Source of the DNA: Salminus brasiliensis
Lineage: Eukaryota > Chordata > Actinopteri > Characiformes > Bryconidae
Direction: 5' to 3'
Assembly: GCF_030463535.1 (NCBI RefSeq)
Contig: NC_132899.1
Span: 12,610,990 to 12,674,989, forward strand
DNA: 64,000 nucleotides
Below are positions 50,686 through 64,000 of this stretch, piece after piece. Below the pieces are notes generated by a model that saw nothing but the letters and a program-made list of their open reading frames with translations, did no database searches and was not told the origin of the DNA. The first letter of the stretch is position 1. Every line of letters starts with the position of its first letter. Made by a program: the position numbers and the translations under genes.

Positions 50686-53600
50686 ATGGCAGCAGTACGG
50701 GATGGTCCGTGGAAGGGCCTAAGCTCTGGAAAGAAGGTGGCCCTGGCTGCAGGCCTTTCTGTGGGAGCTACAGTGGGCTACATGGTTTACCGCCACATTA
50801 GGAGCTGCAGTGGTGAGAAACCTTTACAGCACACAGTAACCTATGTGAGACTATGCGAGAGTCTATATCTGACAAAGTGTTCAACACGAAGGACATGTCT
50901 TTAAGAAAAAGTATTGAGAAAAAGGTACATGAAGATGAGACAGAGAGCCTGTGGTAAGGATTTCCATAGTTTGGGCCATGAGACTGGAAGATCTGCCCCC
51001 TGCAGAAATGAGACTGAACTTAGGCTTAGAGAAGCCCAGCAGCAGAAGACCTACAATATGTACAAATGTTTGTGGGCACCTCTTCTAATAAATGCATTTA
51101 GCTATTTAGCTCATTTGCACCCATTGTATAGTTATTCAAATGCACACACACACAGCTTCTCTAGTCCCTGTAGAGACATACCTCCAATAGAATAGGACTC
51201 TCTGGAACAGTTAAACATGAACCTATTGGCACCATGCCTAATTGATGAGATCAGTTGGGGAGTTGAGGTGGAGTGGTGTACATCCAACATCCTGAACTCA
51301 CTTAAGCTCTAAATGCTGAATGTAATCAAATCCCCACAGCAATGGTAGTAGAAAGTCTTTGCTGAACAGTATATACAATATATACACTTTTTTGGATTTT
51401 GAAAGAAACAACGAGTGAGTGTAGTTTAGTTTAGCAGTAAACTAGTCAGACTAGCAGCCTTAGTTGAACTAACATCAAACCTTTTGGGGTCCATGTAAAT
51501 GCAATTATTGTGATTACAGTCTGGTGTGATGTCTACATATTGGCATAGTGGGAGTGACTATACCTCTTTGGACACTATAGCCATCCAGACAGGTTGTTTG
51601 GCTTGAGTTGTAGTAATATTGTGGATAATAACTTCATATTTCTTTTTGAACTCTGTAGCAGAGTGCCAAAAAACAGAGGAGTCCAGGCTTTCTGTGCCCC
51701 TTGATGTGTACAGATCTATTGCAAGGCACCAGAGCACCTTTCTGGATCTGGTGAGTGTCCATTTTCCTTTATTCTGGTCACTCTGCCTGCTTTTCATCCA
51801 ATTAGCTAGTCATCCTTACCAGATTAATGTTGTTTGTGGAGGGCCACGGATCTGCGGAGATTAGCATTTGCCCTCTTCTAACTTTGAATGCAGCTCATAA
51901 GGGCCTTGCTAATAAGCTAATGAGTTAAAGCAGGTGTGTCTAATGAGGTGGGAGTGAAACGCTGCGATTCTGTGGTCCCCCCTAGGACAATGGTTCCAAA
52001 GTCTGATCCTGGAGGACCCCCTGTCCTACACACCTCTTTTAGTGGTTTTCTATGTAACATGTTTTAGGAAGCGCTTGTTAATTAGCTAATTATCTGAATT
52101 AGGAGTGTTCAGAGGAGAGTAAACACTAAAATGTTCAGGGCAGGGGGTCCTCCAGGAGAAAGGTTGAGAAACATTGCTCTAGGACGTGTGTGACGTGTGT
52201 TTAATTGGTTACAGTACTCTTTTTGTGTAGGTGAATCAGAAGTCTGGGGCTCAGGTGAATGTGCTGCCGGATGGGGAGGAGCCGAGCTCCGTCTGCTTTC
52301 TGCTTCAGGGCACGGCTGAGCAGATTCTCTTGGCGAAGTGTGCTCTGGATAAACTTGCCACTGACTGTGAGGTTATCAGTGACGTGATTGAGGTGCCGCA
52401 GACGGCATTTGGGAGAATAATCGGTATCCCACTGGCTTCTGACTTATATCCGCATGCATTTTTTTTCTCAAGAATTACAGTGACCAGCCTGCAATTATCC
52501 ATTCCATTATTTCTAAAATTATTCTTTCCTTCGATGCAACAGGCCGTGGGGGTGAGACGCTGAAGTTAATTAGCCGGACGTCAGGCGCTCGGGTGAATTG
52601 TCCACGGGACCGTGGCAACAGAATGGAAGAGAAGGGCAAGGTCACAATTATGGGAACACGCCAAGAAGTACGCCGTGCTACAGTAAGTTGCTTTTGTCTA
52701 TTACAGTATGTCACTGCATAAATGTACATTATACTAGGGATGCACCGATCCGATATTAGGTTTGGGTATGAGACGAGTAGTAATGATTTGGCCATTCAGT
52801 TTACTGTCATCTACATTAGCTTTGAAGCTCCAGTGCAAGGCTAAAATAGAGAACTACAGACAACAAATGTGCCTGGTCTCGCCCTTAAGTGTATTTGTAA
52901 TTAAGTAAATCAGGTAGTCTGAATGATTGGCCCTGTTCTGGTTCACTTAGGAATTAATCATGGAGAAGGTGCTGGAGAATGAGACTGTACGGAAGCGGAT
53001 AAGTCAGTCCTCAGCTCTACGGCAGAAAAGGAAAACCCCAGAACTGGAGCTCATCCACAAAGTTCAGGGCCCAGACACAGACCTTACTCAGAACATCAAC
53101 GGCGAGGACCTGCTGTCCCCAGTGACTGACACAAGACTTCTTCATACCAGTGTCTCTAATGGGTTTGCCAGCAGTTGTGACCAAACAGCTGAAAATTCCC
53201 TTAAATCAGATGATGATGAGATTCTGTCCCCAGCTTCACCATTAGAGGTCTCAAAATTTGAAAGTAAGTTCAAATTGTCATGTAAATGATCTTCTTTATA
53301 ACTTCTATAATGATGGGACAATCTATCAAATCACCAAAAGAATTTTGGTCATTAAGAGTGGTAACACTCCGTTAAGTAATATGATAAAGAATTTAGCTTT
53401 CTCTTGCTAGTTCCCAGTCCAGACCTGAGCTTCCAACCTGGCGAGCATTTGGAAGTGTATGTGTCTGCATCAGAGAATCCCCAGCACTTTTGGATCCAGA
53501 TTGTAGGAGTTCGATCACTTCAGCTGGACAAACTGACAACTGAGATGAGTCGTTTCTACAATGGAGACACTTTACATGTGAGTTGAATTTATTTCTTTTT

Positions 53601-56600
53601 TTTAATGTTTGAGGGTATAGATCACCCTCTTGCTTAACAGGGAGAACACAGGTCATTAAGAAACTGTGTGCAGGAACACAGAGTGGAGGCCATAGTTGTG
53701 GGGGACATTGTGGCTGCTCCTTATCGGGACCATGGCACGTGGAACCGGGCGCGAGTGCTGGGGATTCTGGGCTCTGGTCTGGTTGACCTGTACTTTGTGG
53801 ACTTTGGGGACAATGGAGAGCTGCCACGAGATCAGCTGTGCAGCATGAGGTCAGAGAGTGAAGTTGGACCACCTAAATTACTGTACTGTTTTTACTCTGT
53901 TGTACTGAGACCCCAATGAGAGATTTTACTGTACTCTTTCAGGAGTGATTTCTTGAGCTTGCCCTTCCAAGCTATTGAGTGTAGTCTGGCTGGGGTGAAT
54001 CCTGTAGGTGAGCACTTGTATTTTAATGTTTGTGAAAGCAATATTGTATTAATTAAGCTAAATTAGTATTCTGATAAATATTCTGATTATTCTAAACCTT
54101 TGCTGCAGGAGAGGTGTGGACAGAAGAGGCTCTGGATGACTTTGATCGAGTGACATACTGTGCAGAGTGGAAGCCTTTACTGGCCAAACTGTGCAGTTAC
54201 TCTCACTCAGAGATGTCCTCCTGGCCCAGTGTGAAGCTGTATGATAACCGGCAGGGAAAGGTCAGAACACTTTGCTTTTTATAGCTCTGATGCTTTAAAG
54301 GTGCATTAGTCTACCTCTCTTTCCCTCCCATGGACTCAAAGCACAACTCTAAAATAGCTTATTTATTTATATTATACATTTTCAAACACATTTGGCTTGT
54401 AATGTTAAACTGCTGTGAGTACAGTTGAATGTATTTACTGTAATGCGCTCCCTTAAGTTTATCTGTCGCTTCCTGTGTCAGCCGTTGGCATCGTTAACTG
54501 CAGCTGACCGGTATTACTATTTCTCCGGCACTGTGGGAAGATTACTGGATTCTGCCATTTTTTTTCTACCCAAACAGATAGAGATGGGGGGCCCAATTAA
54601 TGGGGTGAAAGGTGGTCAGTATAAGCACAGATGTAGCTCTGGTTCTGAGAGCAGTTTTTCAGACCGGCTTTCTCAGGCGCCTTAAACACATGTGCCTTTG
54701 CTAAAGGGAGGCAAAATTAACTAATGCACCTTGACACTCTTGCTGATGTGAAATCTGTTTTTTTGTGTCTTGTTTTGTGTGTGTTAGATTGTAGACCTGG
54801 GTGAAGAGTTGATCAGCTTGGGCCATGCAGTGAGCTGTCAAGACGAGGGCAGTGGGCTGACAGGAGATGGAGATGAGCCCAGATCTCTGCAGAAGATGTT
54901 GGTAAGAGAGCAATTTTGTCCATGCTCACAACATCACTGTGCTTCTCTAGATTTATTAAACATACTTTTGTGTTTCCAAATTGTTCTACTGATATTTCAG
55001 ATACATGGAGTTATATTACAGAATGTCTGATGTTTGACCTGTTCAAATGAGATGAGGTGCGAGGTGTTTAATATGAATTGCGCATTGTGACTGCACCAAA
55101 AATGGACTCTGACAAGGACAGAACTTCCCAATTAGTTGTAGATTTTCTTATTCTAACCATCTGCCCAGCTAGTTGTGTTTAGTAAATGCAGTGTTTCTGT
55201 CATTAGCTAGGTGCATTTTCACAGCTATAGTTTTTCTCTGGTTTGAATCAGTAAATGAGTTTGTAAACTTATGGTATTTTTCGCACAGAAGCTTATAGAA
55301 CAAATTGCCGGGAGCTGTTATTACTGTACCTTCCCATGTCAAAGCAATCCTCTCTTAAGTAGTGTGCCTTTTTTAAGAGTGGAACTAACAGCATCTATTG
55401 TTGGATGTTTACAGGATGACATGACCGGGGCAACATCAGAGTTAAGTCTTTCCTGCATCAGCTTGTCAGGTAGGTTCAAGAAGGTGACTTCAGGACTGTA
55501 AAATATGAAGATGCATACATGCTACCTTGTCCCCTTTCTATGAAATTCTGCATTTTGAACGATGTTATGGTTATGTATGAATTGTGTAGATTTGTTGAGT
55601 TTTTAATTTTGGGAAGTTGGGGGGGGGGGGGGATTTGCTGATTACAGTACTTTTTTTGGTAATCATTATGAATGAGTTAACAACCATTTAGATGACCTGT
55701 GTTAAGGTTCTACACATACGTGGTCGAGACGGCTCCTGACATGGTCTTCTGCGACCTGTCCGAGCATTGTGGAAGTTGAGCGGGCCGATGTGGACCAGAT
55801 TCCTTCAGACCGATTCATGCCATCTTCCTCCTCCCTCATCCACTCCACACCATCTCAGTGCTTGAGTGACCTGGTCAGCCAGGTCATAGACTTGTCCAGC
55901 TCAGTGCTGAGTCCACTGGACCCTGATCCACCAGTCAGTGTCTGTGAGAATCCATTAAGCTACTCCGAAATCTCCTCATCCTCAACTTCCTTTTCATCCC
56001 CTGTAAATGTGGTGACGGCAGCACTAGGTTCTGTCAGCCTCATTGATGATGTGTTCCTTGGGACATGTGACAATGTAACAGCTTCTTCTTCCGAGGCAAT
56101 GGGCCTGGAGTCTTCACAGAGTACTTGCAATGAAAGTGTGCATAACAGCACCAACAGCGGCAGCAACACTAGTGATGGAATAAGAGGTGTGTGGTACTAC
56201 CTCACCTCCTCCACGGATTCCTCTGAGACCTCATTTAACACTACCATGCCTGCGTCGTCCATCACTTCTTCATCCTCCTATCCATCATTCTCAACCTCCT
56301 CTGTTACCGACTCTGAGGACACAACCTCTGTGACCTCCCCCTCCATAATCTGTCTGAGCTCTGACTTTTCAGAGAGTGCTGATGATGAAATGATGGCAGA
56401 AGATGCACCAGAAAAAACTAAGCCTGTCCAGACACACCAAAAGCAATATGGTGACAGTGTTGTCTGTTTGTCTGACTCCAGTGATTGTAATACTGGGAGT
56501 GACCTTATGTTTGTTGGTTCTTACAAGTCAGCATCTGACCCTTTTGCTAAGGGAACCAGTGATTCCCAGGCAGTTGATGAAAATGAATTGGGCCATGCTG

Positions 56601-57205
56601 AAAACATAAGGGAAGGGAAGACTGAGCTTGGTGAACAAGCTGTAGTGCAAGAGGGGAGGACGGAACCTGAAAGCAAGATGGACGAAAGGGGAGATGTACC
56701 AATAAGAGGTGCTGAATTAATGGTGATACTGCTGTTCACTGGAGCACTGGGGGAGTAAATGATTTTCATGGAAATTGACTTTGTGTGTCTGGGAGAGGTG
56801 GTTAAGTTGAGGTGTTTCTCACAAGAGCATGACAAAACTTTGAGAACTCTCAGATTTCACGTTCACAATATGGAAGTTTAACAAAGTGTATATAAGGCCT
56901 ATATAGAATGTCACAAATATATTGTCAGTTGATTATTTGATATGTTATGTATATTAAAGATTGCACAACACAGGGGATGCATGAGGGTGTATAACATTCA
57001 CTGGAAGATGCTGCTTGTGTGTGTATGTGTGTTATGAAATGTGGTCCTTTTTGACATCCCTTCACCATAATGTTTTTCAAAGGGTGACTAAGTGAGTAAG
57101 CACGATCTGTTGAACTGTTATTGATTTGCTTTTTCTTCATCTTTTGTAGAAGTTGCTTCAATATCTGGAAGTGTGGACGATGTTCTTGAAGAAGAATTTA
57201 ACTGA
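50686..57205 (+). CDS. tdrkh: Tudor and KH domain-containing protein (piRNA pathway)
   Basis: TDRKH (PAPI) is anchored in the outer mitochondrial membrane, where its Tudor domain binds methylarginine on PIWI proteins and supports piRNA 3' trimming in the germ line. Coding exons: 50686-50812, 51659-51750, 52231-52423, 52543-52682, 52951-53263, 53411-53577, 53674-53849, 53943-54007, 54109-54260, 54788-54901, 55415-55469 and 57150-57205; 549 aa against about 561 in human. Residues 18-35 (VALAAGLSVGATVGYMVY) form the membrane anchor. KH2 has an intact GRGG loop; KH1 does not. The extended Tudor domain spans about 290-475 with DLYFVDFGDNGEL. Exon 1 coding starts at ATG 50686, where the anchor follows directly. 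All phases agree. Confidence 0.93.
51055..51430 (+). mobile_element. MITE of the GATGAGGTGGGGTGGT family (sense copy)
   Basis: The left end GTACAAATGTTTGTGGGCACC TTC is the reverse complement of the right end at about 57790-57830, and the core has CATCCAACATCCTGAACTCA and CAAATCCCCACAGCAATGGTAGTAGAAAG. It lies in intron 50813-51658. Confidence 0.6.
51832..51984. mobile_element. Small MITE with GGAGGGCCACGGATC ends
   Basis: The left end TGGAGGGCCACGGATCTGCGG and the reverse complement of the right end (GGGGGGACCACAGAATCGCAG) form an inverted repeat about 150 bp apart. It directly abuts the next element. Confidence 0.45.
51988..52178. mobile_element. hAT-type MITE with TCCTGGAGGACCCCC ends
   Basis: The left CTGATCCTGGAGGACCCCCTGTCC and the right, reverse complement TTTCTCCTGGAGGACCCCCTGCCC, form a strong inverted repeat. 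The flanks CCTAGGAC (51981-51988) and TCTAGGAC (52178-52185) agree at 7 of 8 bases, the duplication length of hAT elements. It lies in the intron before KH exon 52231. Confidence 0.65.
53411..54901 (+). other. tdrkh: tdrkh extended Tudor domain
   Basis: Exons 53411-53577, 53674-53849, 53943-54007, 54109-54260 and 54788-54901. The N-terminal SN-like strand is LEVYVSASENPQHFWIQIVG. The Tudor barrel is VVGDIVAAPYRDHGTWNRARVLG to VDLYFVDFGDNGEL, with aromatic residues placed for methylarginine binding. The C-terminal half starts DFLSLPFQAIECSLAGV and ends VDLGEELISLGHAV. Confidence 0.9.
55619..55632 (+). repeat. G14 run in the last coding intron of tdrkh
   Basis: Fourteen consecutive G residues about 180 bases before the candidate cassette acceptor at 55808. 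Confidence 0.95.
55809..56708 (+). other. tdrkh: Possible cassette or alternative last exon of tdrkh, Ser-rich with SUMO-interacting-like motifs
   Basis: An ORF runs open from 55706 to the stop TAA at 56756-56758 inside the last coding intron. The acceptor TTCCTTCAG/ACC at 55808 enters it in the phase left by exon 55415-55469 (G/AC), and a weak donor AAGAG/GTGCTG at 56708 leaves it in the phase of exon 57150 (G/AA), so the 900-base segment would add 300 residues without shifting frame. Without that donor it could be a terminal exon, with ATTAAA at 56953-56958. It is Ser/Thr/Asp-rich and contains VIDLSSS (55883), IICLSSD (56345) and VVCLSDSSD (56459). Human TDRKH has no such segment that I know of. 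Expression is unproven. Confidence 0.5.
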
Positions 57206-57360
57206 CGAAAGACCAAAGACAAATATGCCTTCGTTTTAGGTAAGCAAATGTCTTGGTCTTGTATCATGTGTAATCAGTTATTTAAAGTCTGATATCCATC
57301 CGTTTTTGGAATTTCTTTATATTAGCTTTTACAAACGTTACTTACAAAAAAACAACAATG

Positions 57361-57830
57361 TAGACAAAAGTATTGGGACACCTGCTCTTTATAATCTATA
57401 TTTAGTTCATATAATTATAGATTATAAACTATAATCTAATTGTAGTTTATAATCTATAATTTGTTTATTCTGTAACTGTCTCTCCTGTCCAAGGAAGGCT
57501 TTCTACTAGATTCTGGAGCATTGCTGTAAGGATTTGATTGTATTTAGGCACAAGAGCATTTATGAGGTCAGGATGTTGTATGATCACCACTATGCCTCTT
57601 CCACAACTTATCCTAAAAGTGTTGTATGGAGTACAATCATTCCAGAGAACACCGTTCTACTGCTCCACATCTCTGTAGATGTAGCTGTAGTACAGAAGTA
57701 GATGTAGACTGTAGCTGCATGTGTGCATTTCCACATCTGTGTCGGCAATGGTTGCAACTTAAAGTAGCTGAATGCATTTATAAGAAGGGGTGTCTGCAAA
57801 CATTTGGATATATAGTGAACCTCATTCAGA
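57361..57830 (-). mobile_element. MITE of the GATGAGGTGGGGTGGT family (antisense, full length)
   Basis: The left end AGACAAAAGTATTGGGACACCTGCTC and right end CATTTGGATATATAGTGAACC bound the longest copy in the window, about 470 bp. Its reverse complement carries the shared core (TGATCATACAACATCCTGACCTCA). It includes a short internal ATAGATTATA repeat. Confidence 0.6.
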
Positions 57831-58387
57831 GACCAAGTTATGATATGCACCCCACTGCACCCCACATCACACAAATGCATTCATCAGAGTATTCGCAAAA
57901 GTCATGTATCACTTTTTGTGTTGTTTTTGAGCTCAGCTGGAAAGCCCCTGTGCAAGTGTGACTTATTTTGTTTTACTTTTGTCCTTTTCCCCCAGAGACC
58001 ACCATGCTGACGTGAAGTTGCTTCATGCTTCCCTCGCTGTAACTGGGAGCTTTACTGACTGTGCTATATGTTTATTTGGGTTTTTTTTTTCTCTGTTTAT
58101 CTCCAATATTTCAACATTTAGTTGTCGACAAAAGTTTATTCTTTGCTTTGCATCAAGCTGCTTGAGAACAGTTAACTGATGTCCAGTTGAGGAACAGTGC
58201 TCAGGGAATTTGGAATGTGTGAGCGACAGCAAGAAACCTCAGTATTTCCATAGTTTTGCACTTTTTTGTGAGTTAAAACATTCTGTTGTTCGGTACTGTC
58301 TGTACTTTTACTGTAATATTGTTATTATGTGTAATATGTAATATATGTTGTGCCTATTGAGGTTTATGTGCTCTCAAATATATTGCA

Positions 58388-58403
58388 AATAAAATTAAAT
58401 AAA
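58388..58403 (+). other. Polyadenylation signals for tdrkh (two AATAAA)
   Basis: Overlapping-range AATAAA hexamers at 58388 and 58398 follow the predicted terminal exon. Confidence 0.7.
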
Positions 58404-58471
58404 GATTGCTATTCTATTCAATATGTTTCATTGTTAGGTTTTCTTTCATACATTTTTCTCCTTCTTTTTCA

Positions 58472-58906
58472 GACTACAGTCATGTAAAAAAGTTAGGATA
58501 TGCCATTAAAACATTGGCATTTTATAAACATATTTAAACTTGAACATTTGATCTTCATTTGGAGAATCTTGTGAGATGGTAATAGAACAACCAAAAACCT
58601 ATATAAACCAATAAAACTGAAGAAATGTTTAAAAGTCATTTGTAAAGTTCCTATAATCTACCAATCTCTGATGGGAGAGAGTTTTTCCCACTCCTCCATG
58701 CATCAATCTGTATCTACAACCTCCTTTCTGAAGGCCTCTCTTTGGGTCTCACCAGAGATACTTGCTTCAACAACCAAGAGCAATACAAACTAAATGTCTG
58801 GGGTTTCAATAAAGTCGGATGTGGCGCGCCTGATTCTAATTTTAAGCATTTTGAAGAAGTAATAAATGTGGGGGTGTCCTAACTTTTATTTATACATCAT
58901 TGGGTG
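58472..58906. mobile_element. MITE with CATGTAAAAAAGTTAGGA ends
   Basis: The left end TACAGTCATGTAAAAAAGTTAGGATATG and the reverse complement of the right end (ATGATGTATAAATAAAAGTTAGGACACC) match with a small indel. This mariner-like MITE lies between tdrkh and mbtd1. The remainder of 58907-59750 is AT-rich with a (TA) run at about 59281-59313 and nothing else recognised. Confidence 0.5.
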
Positions 58907-59749
58907 CTTGTGATTGTAGCTTCTTACACAGATTGTCATTGTTTTTATTATTGTTATTACTATTATCTTCACATATGGGCAGTAAGTAGTTAGTTTTGAA
59001 TGCCAGGTGCCATTGTTATATTTTACTTGGGTTATTTTGGGAATCATTAATTAATCAATAATAAGCTAATAAAAGTTTTATTTGGATATGGGTTTAGTGT
59101 ACCCCACCCAACTGTGGTCATATTTATTACTGCATTAAAAATGTCCATATGGCTGGGATGTAAACTTGCCAAACCCTGAAAGCGACATGGATGTTGACCC
59201 TTTATTTAATACATATTTGATATATATTTATGAGACCTTTGCAACATCAGTGTGGTAATTAAATCGAATTATTATTATTGTAATATATATATATATATAT
59301 AATATATATATAACATTTATTTATCCTTCTGAAGAATTATTTGAAAAGTATAAAGTTGCATGTATTATTATTAGAATTTTATACATCCAGAATTTATTGT
59401 TCATAGCAGGGTTTTTAAATAAATAAAAAACACATAGAAGACAAAAAATTGGCTAAAGTTTCCTTTACAATTCCTTTACAAAGTAATTTAAACTTTAAAA
59501 TCTGTATGTATTTTTCTGGTGCATGCAGCGCACAAATAATCCACTAGGGAGCAGAAAACATGTATCTTAATTTATTAATAATGATTTATTTAATGCATTA
59601 TTGTAGTCATTATTTATACATCGTTTGATAATTATTATAAAAAATAATACTTATTTAATTGAATTGAATTTCACTGGTGTTAAATATGTATCAAAAATGG
59701 TGCACTTGGCTTTAAAGGGTAAAGGGGTTTTCTGGCAATTATTTGCTGG

Positions 59750-60065
59750 TTGAGGTTTTGAAGGGTTGAGCCGAGTCGAGGCTCCTCTGCTCAGATCGGC
59801 TGCTCTCGGCTCTAACTTACTCGCCCTATTTTTGTGTTATCCGATGATGACGACATCGCTTCCGCACCTATAGTAAACAGGCACGGAAGCGCATGCGCAC
59901 TTGTTCAATAACAATTGTTGCTAATCAGCTGGAGTTATATATTTTATTTTATTTTTATTTTCTTTGTGCTTTCCGTAAATATCCCACACAGAAGCCCTAC
60001 ATTCTGGGGCATTGGAATACAACGTAACCAACTAGCGTAAGGTGACGATCTTACATGAAGGGCTA
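59750..60065 (+). promoter_or_regulatory. mbtd1: mbtd1 promoter and 5' UTR
   Basis: A CpG-rich block with a perfect NRF1 site, GCGCATGCGC (59889-59898), an adjacent ETS-like CGGAAG (59885) and an inverse CTTCCG near 59859. NRF1 plus ETS sites mark TATA-less housekeeping promoters. Transcription probably starts between 59870 and 60000. Confidence 0.65.
59889..59898. promoter_or_regulatory. NRF1 binding site GCGCATGCGC
   Basis: An exact palindromic NRF1 consensus, about 170 bases upstream of the mbtd1 start codon. Confidence 0.75.

Positions 60066-64000
<3,935 letters not shown>

Larger units (their letters stand above)
51659..52682 (+). other. tdrkh: tdrkh tandem KH domains
   Basis: KH1 runs from VPLDVYRSIA to about DKLATDC, and KH2 from IEVPQTAFGRIIGRGGETLK to the end of exon 52543-52682. 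In human TDRKH the KH1 loop reads GRQG; here codons 51724-51735 give RHQS. KH2 keeps G-R-G-G across the exon junction 52423/52543. Confidence 0.85.
57206..58420 (+). other. tdrkh: tdrkh 3' UTR with an intron
   Basis: After the stop (57203-57205), CGTTTTAG/GTAAGC at 57239 is a good donor, and CTTTTCCCCCAG at 57995 a strong acceptor with a polypyrimidine tract. This predicts a 756-bp intron in the 3' UTR and a terminal exon 57996-about 58420. AATAAA occurs at 58388-58393 and 58398-58403. The intron contains the MITE at 57361. Confidence 0.6.

Noticed and set aside
52738-52800. GGGATGCACCGATCCGATATT, like a hAT MITE end
   Set aside because: Only one end is visible; no matching inverted end within several hundred bases.
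53393-53872. 159-codon ORF on the minus strand
   Set aside because: It is antisense to tdrkh Tudor exons, whose plus-strand reading matches the family and has consistent splice phases.
55706-55808. Earlier acceptors for the candidate tdrkh exon (55706 and 55775)
   Set aside because: Both fit the phase but lack a pyrimidine tract as good as TTCCTTCAG at 55808.

Overview
The window is nuclear DNA from a ray-finned fish. It holds intron-rich vertebrate genes with GT-AG splicing, abundant small DNA transposons, a Tc1 element of the type common in teleosts, tRNA-derived SINEs, LINE 3' fragments and long TG/TA microsatellites. I cannot name the species. All four genes lie on the plus strand, head to tail. 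Exons were built by hand from splice sites, reading phase and similarity to protein families I recognise; no alignment was run.

Layout: (1) 1-19686 is the 3' part of an unconventional myosin XV gene, most likely myo15b. It has 39 exons in the window, 1,547 codons plus stop, encoding MyTH4, a Met/Pro/Gln-rich linker, a FERM-like region, SH3, a second MyTH4 and a second FERM. One intron carries an apparently intact Tc1/mariner transposon (6972-8607). (2) 19687-21750 is intergenic. (3) 21750-about 47065 is tmem94, with a noncoding first exon, start codon at 24571 and 31 coding exons giving 1,358 aa. It is an ER multi-pass protein with P-type ATPase-like features linked to magnesium uptake. (4) about 48400-58420 is tdrkh, with 12 recognised coding exons giving 549 aa. 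It is a mitochondrial-surface KH/Tudor protein of the piRNA pathway. (5) 59750-64000 is the 5' part of mbtd1, a chromatin reader with an FCS zinc finger and MBT repeats, running off the right edge.

myo15b and tmem94 are also near one another on human 17q25, which supports the myo15b call. I do not expect tdrkh and mbtd1 to work with them; the grouping looks like chromosomal adjacency rather than a pathway.

The most unusual item is a 900-base, phase-compatible open reading frame (55809-56708) inside the last coding intron of tdrkh. It encodes a Ser-rich acidic segment with three sequences matching SUMO-interacting motifs, and could be an unannotated cassette or alternative terminal exon. Other points of interest are the near-identical 217-bp inverted repeats and full DD34E transposase of the Tc1 element, loss of the GxxG loop in the first KH domain of Tdrkh, an upstream ORF overlapping the tmem94 start, and GAATCGGTTC-type motifs clustered upstream of both tmem94 and tdrkh.
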